A stretch of DNA of 8,538 nucleotides from Chromatiales bacterium (GTDB lineage Bacteria; Pseudomonadota; Gammaproteobacteria; UBA6429; Thiohalophilaceae), in contig JALUTJ010000430.1 in assembly GCA_027057985.1 (NCBI GenBank), positions 1 through 8,538 on the forward strand. The letters are read 5' to 3'. Under the pieces are notes generated by a model. That model saw nothing but the letters and a program-made list of their open reading frames with translations, ran no database searches and was not told the origin of the DNA. Below are positions 7,403 through 8,538 of this stretch, in pieces (position 1 is the stretch's first letter; each line of letters starts with the position of its first letter). The position numbers were made by a program, and so were the translations under genes.

Positions 7403-8140
7403 TTACGCCAGCTTGATCTTCTTCATCCTGCGCCATAGCGTTGAGCGATCGATGCCCAGCATCTGTGCGGCCTTCGCCTTGTTGCCATCACATTGTTTTA
7501 ACGCCGCCTCGATATCACGTTTCATGTGATCATCTTTTCTTCTTTCCTGTGAAACATGGGCCGCAGCGGTATGATTGTCCCGGTTATATTCACGGATATC
7601 CTGCGGCAGACTTTCCGCGGTAACCTCGTTACTGGTGGCACAGATAATGCCATGCTCAACCGCATTTTCCAGTTCACGCACATTACCCGGCCAGGGATAA
7701 TCCATCATCATACGCATGGCATCATTGCTGCACTGAAGATCGGAGGAGTTATAACCGCGTTGAGCCAGGCGCTGGCAGAAGTGATCGATCAGTACCGGGA
7801 TATCACCGGGTCGATGCCGCAAGGCGGGAATGGTCAGGGGAATAACGGCGAGGCGATAATAAAGATCGGGTCGAAACTTACCGCGGTTAACCATGACTTT
7901 CAGGTCACGATTGGAAGCAGAGATAATCCGTACATTCACCTTAATCGTTTTATCCGATCCCACCATTTCAAATTCCTGATCCTGTATTGCGCGCAGTAAC
8001 TTGGCCTGCAGATGCAGTGGCATCTCGGTTATTTCATCGAGAAACAGGGTGCCATTATGTGCAGACTGGAAACGCCCGGTACGATCGGTGTGTGCCCCGG
8101 TAAAAGCGCCCTTGATGTGACCGAATAATTCAGACTGCAT
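7403..8140 (-). pseudogene. Sigma54-dependent activator, 5'-truncated remnant
   Basis: The 245 readable residues correspond to the second half of an NtrC-type enhancer-binding protein. They begin at [10 protein letters not shown] and run through the sigma54-contacting loop GAFTGA (11-16), Walker B TLFLDEI (31-37), sensor I SASNRDL (74-80), the arginine-finger segment FRPDLYYRL (89-97), sensor [10 protein letters not shown] (150-157) and a C-terminal Fis-type helix-turn-helix (about 207-243, [20 protein letters not shown]). Intact relatives are typically about 450 residues. Here the regulatory domain and the first part of the AAA+ domain, including the Walker A lysine, are absent. An in-frame TAA sits at 8155-8153, just before the remaining homology. 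Without Walker A the product cannot be a working ATPase. No internal stop or frameshift is seen, so the loss may be recent, or the fragment may survive as a DNA-binding protein. Confidence 0.8.
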
Positions 8141-8198
8141 GGCAAATTCGGTTTATTTTAACAGGACAAAATCTTCCAGTGAAAACGTGGATGATTGC

Positions 8199-8538
8199 AT
8201 GGGGCGAAGTCTTGACCAGTTGTCAAAGGCTTTTATGGGCAGTGCCCGGCGCTGGGAGATGATCGTTTATCCTTCCCTGTTTGCATTTATTATCCTTGCT
8301 GCCTACGGGTTTTTTCTGATTTACAGCCTGACCAAGGATACACACCTGGTTGTACAGGATATGCACAGGATAACCATGAATATGGAACAGGTGGTAATGA
8401 ATATGGACAAAATTTCGAAAAACATGGTGTTAATGACGCAGACGGTTGATAGCCAGTCTGCCAGTATGAAAGAGATGGTTTATCACATGCGGGGTATGAA
8501 TATATCTATGAACCAGATGCGATATGATATGTCGGTGA
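8199..8538 (+). CDS. Single-pass membrane protein with methionine-cored coiled coil, 3' end outside window
   Basis: The reading frame is open to the window edge (113 residues from the Met at 8199). A short cytoplasmic start with MGRSLDQLSKAF and SARRWE leads into one membrane segment (about 22-44, VYPSLFAFIILAAYGFFLIY). By the positive-inside rule the rest lies outside the cytoplasm. Residues 55-111 form a strict heptad pattern: position a is Met at 55, 62, 69, 76, 90, 97, 104 and 111 (Val at 83). Position d is Ile58, Val65, Ile72, Met79, Gln86, Met93, Met100 and Met107. From memory it resembles uncharacterised proteobacterial proteins with an RRWE..VYPSL..YGFFLIYSLTKD anchor; function is unknown. 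The frame is also open from an ATG at 8139, giving 20 extra residues, but I prefer 8199 because homologs as I recall them start near there. GTG at 8187 is also possible. Confidence 0.75.
   Translation, partial: MGRSLDQLSKAFMGSARRWEMIVYPSLFAFIILAAYGFFLIYSLTKDTHLVVQDMHRITMNMEQVVMNMDKISKNMVLMTQTVDSQSASMKEMVYHMRGMNISMNQMRYDMSV

Noticed and set aside
7556..7999. Plus-strand open frame of 147 codons opposite the activator remnant
   Set aside because: It is antisense to the conserved AAA+ and helix-turn-helix coding sequence and has no recognisable motif.
8140..8155. Possible sigma54 promoter TGGCA at 8140
   Set aside because: The required GC at the -12 element is absent at the right spacing.
8141..8220. 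A frameshift that might restore the missing Walker A half of the activator
   Set aside because: Another minus-strand frame contains PVKIN (about 8151-8165), faintly like the segment before ELFGH in activators, but it hits a stop soon after and shows no GxxGxGK upstream. The match is most likely chance.

Overview
The window reads as chromosomal DNA from a free-living gammaproteobacterium. The core block, ispB divergent from rplU-rpmA, then obgE (cgtA) and proB, matches the order I know from Pseudomonas and relatives. The L27 N-terminus lacks the extra cleaved peptide seen in Firmicutes, and the promoters are good sigma70 types. Genus cannot be told from this sequence. Base composition looks fairly even and moderate by eye; nothing was computed.

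Layout, left to right. 1-282 has no convincing gene and is packed with repeats: a REP-like palindrome, a composite inverted-repeat element, and a short CTTTG-rich tandem array. 283-2875 (minus strand) is a two-gene unit: a secreted PhnD-family binding protein, and a membrane histidine kinase whose start overlaps the end of the first gene. No ABC permease or ATPase is present, so the binding protein is more likely a sensory partner of the kinase than part of a transporter. The kinase's PAS domain aligns without gaps to the FixL haem pocket as I remember it. The proximal histidine is kept, while the distal arginine is replaced by glycine.

3001-3978 (minus strand) is ispB. Two strong promoters sit back to back between ispB and rplU, with a perfect 15-base palindrome between them. 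rplU and rpmA (4253-4855) end at a classic intrinsic terminator. A 209-bp MITE-like element with perfect 14-bp terminal inverted repeats then separates them from obgE. Its 59-base core has the same plan and the same length as the core of the repeat at 136-194, so two members of one repeat family lie in the window. obgE and proB (5191-7398) form the next unit.

From 7403 the window leaves the conserved block. A sigma54-activator gene on the minus strand keeps everything from just before GAFTGA to the C-terminal Fis-type helix-turn-helix, but has lost its regulatory domain and Walker A motif. It looks like a 5'-truncated remnant. Next to the break, on the plus strand, an unfinished gene encodes a single-pass membrane protein. 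Its predicted periplasmic part is a coiled coil with methionine at most core positions, and it runs off the window end.

The most interesting items are the paired repeat elements, the binding-protein/FixL-like kinase pair, and the methionine-cored coiled-coil protein. None of them proves a new system by itself.
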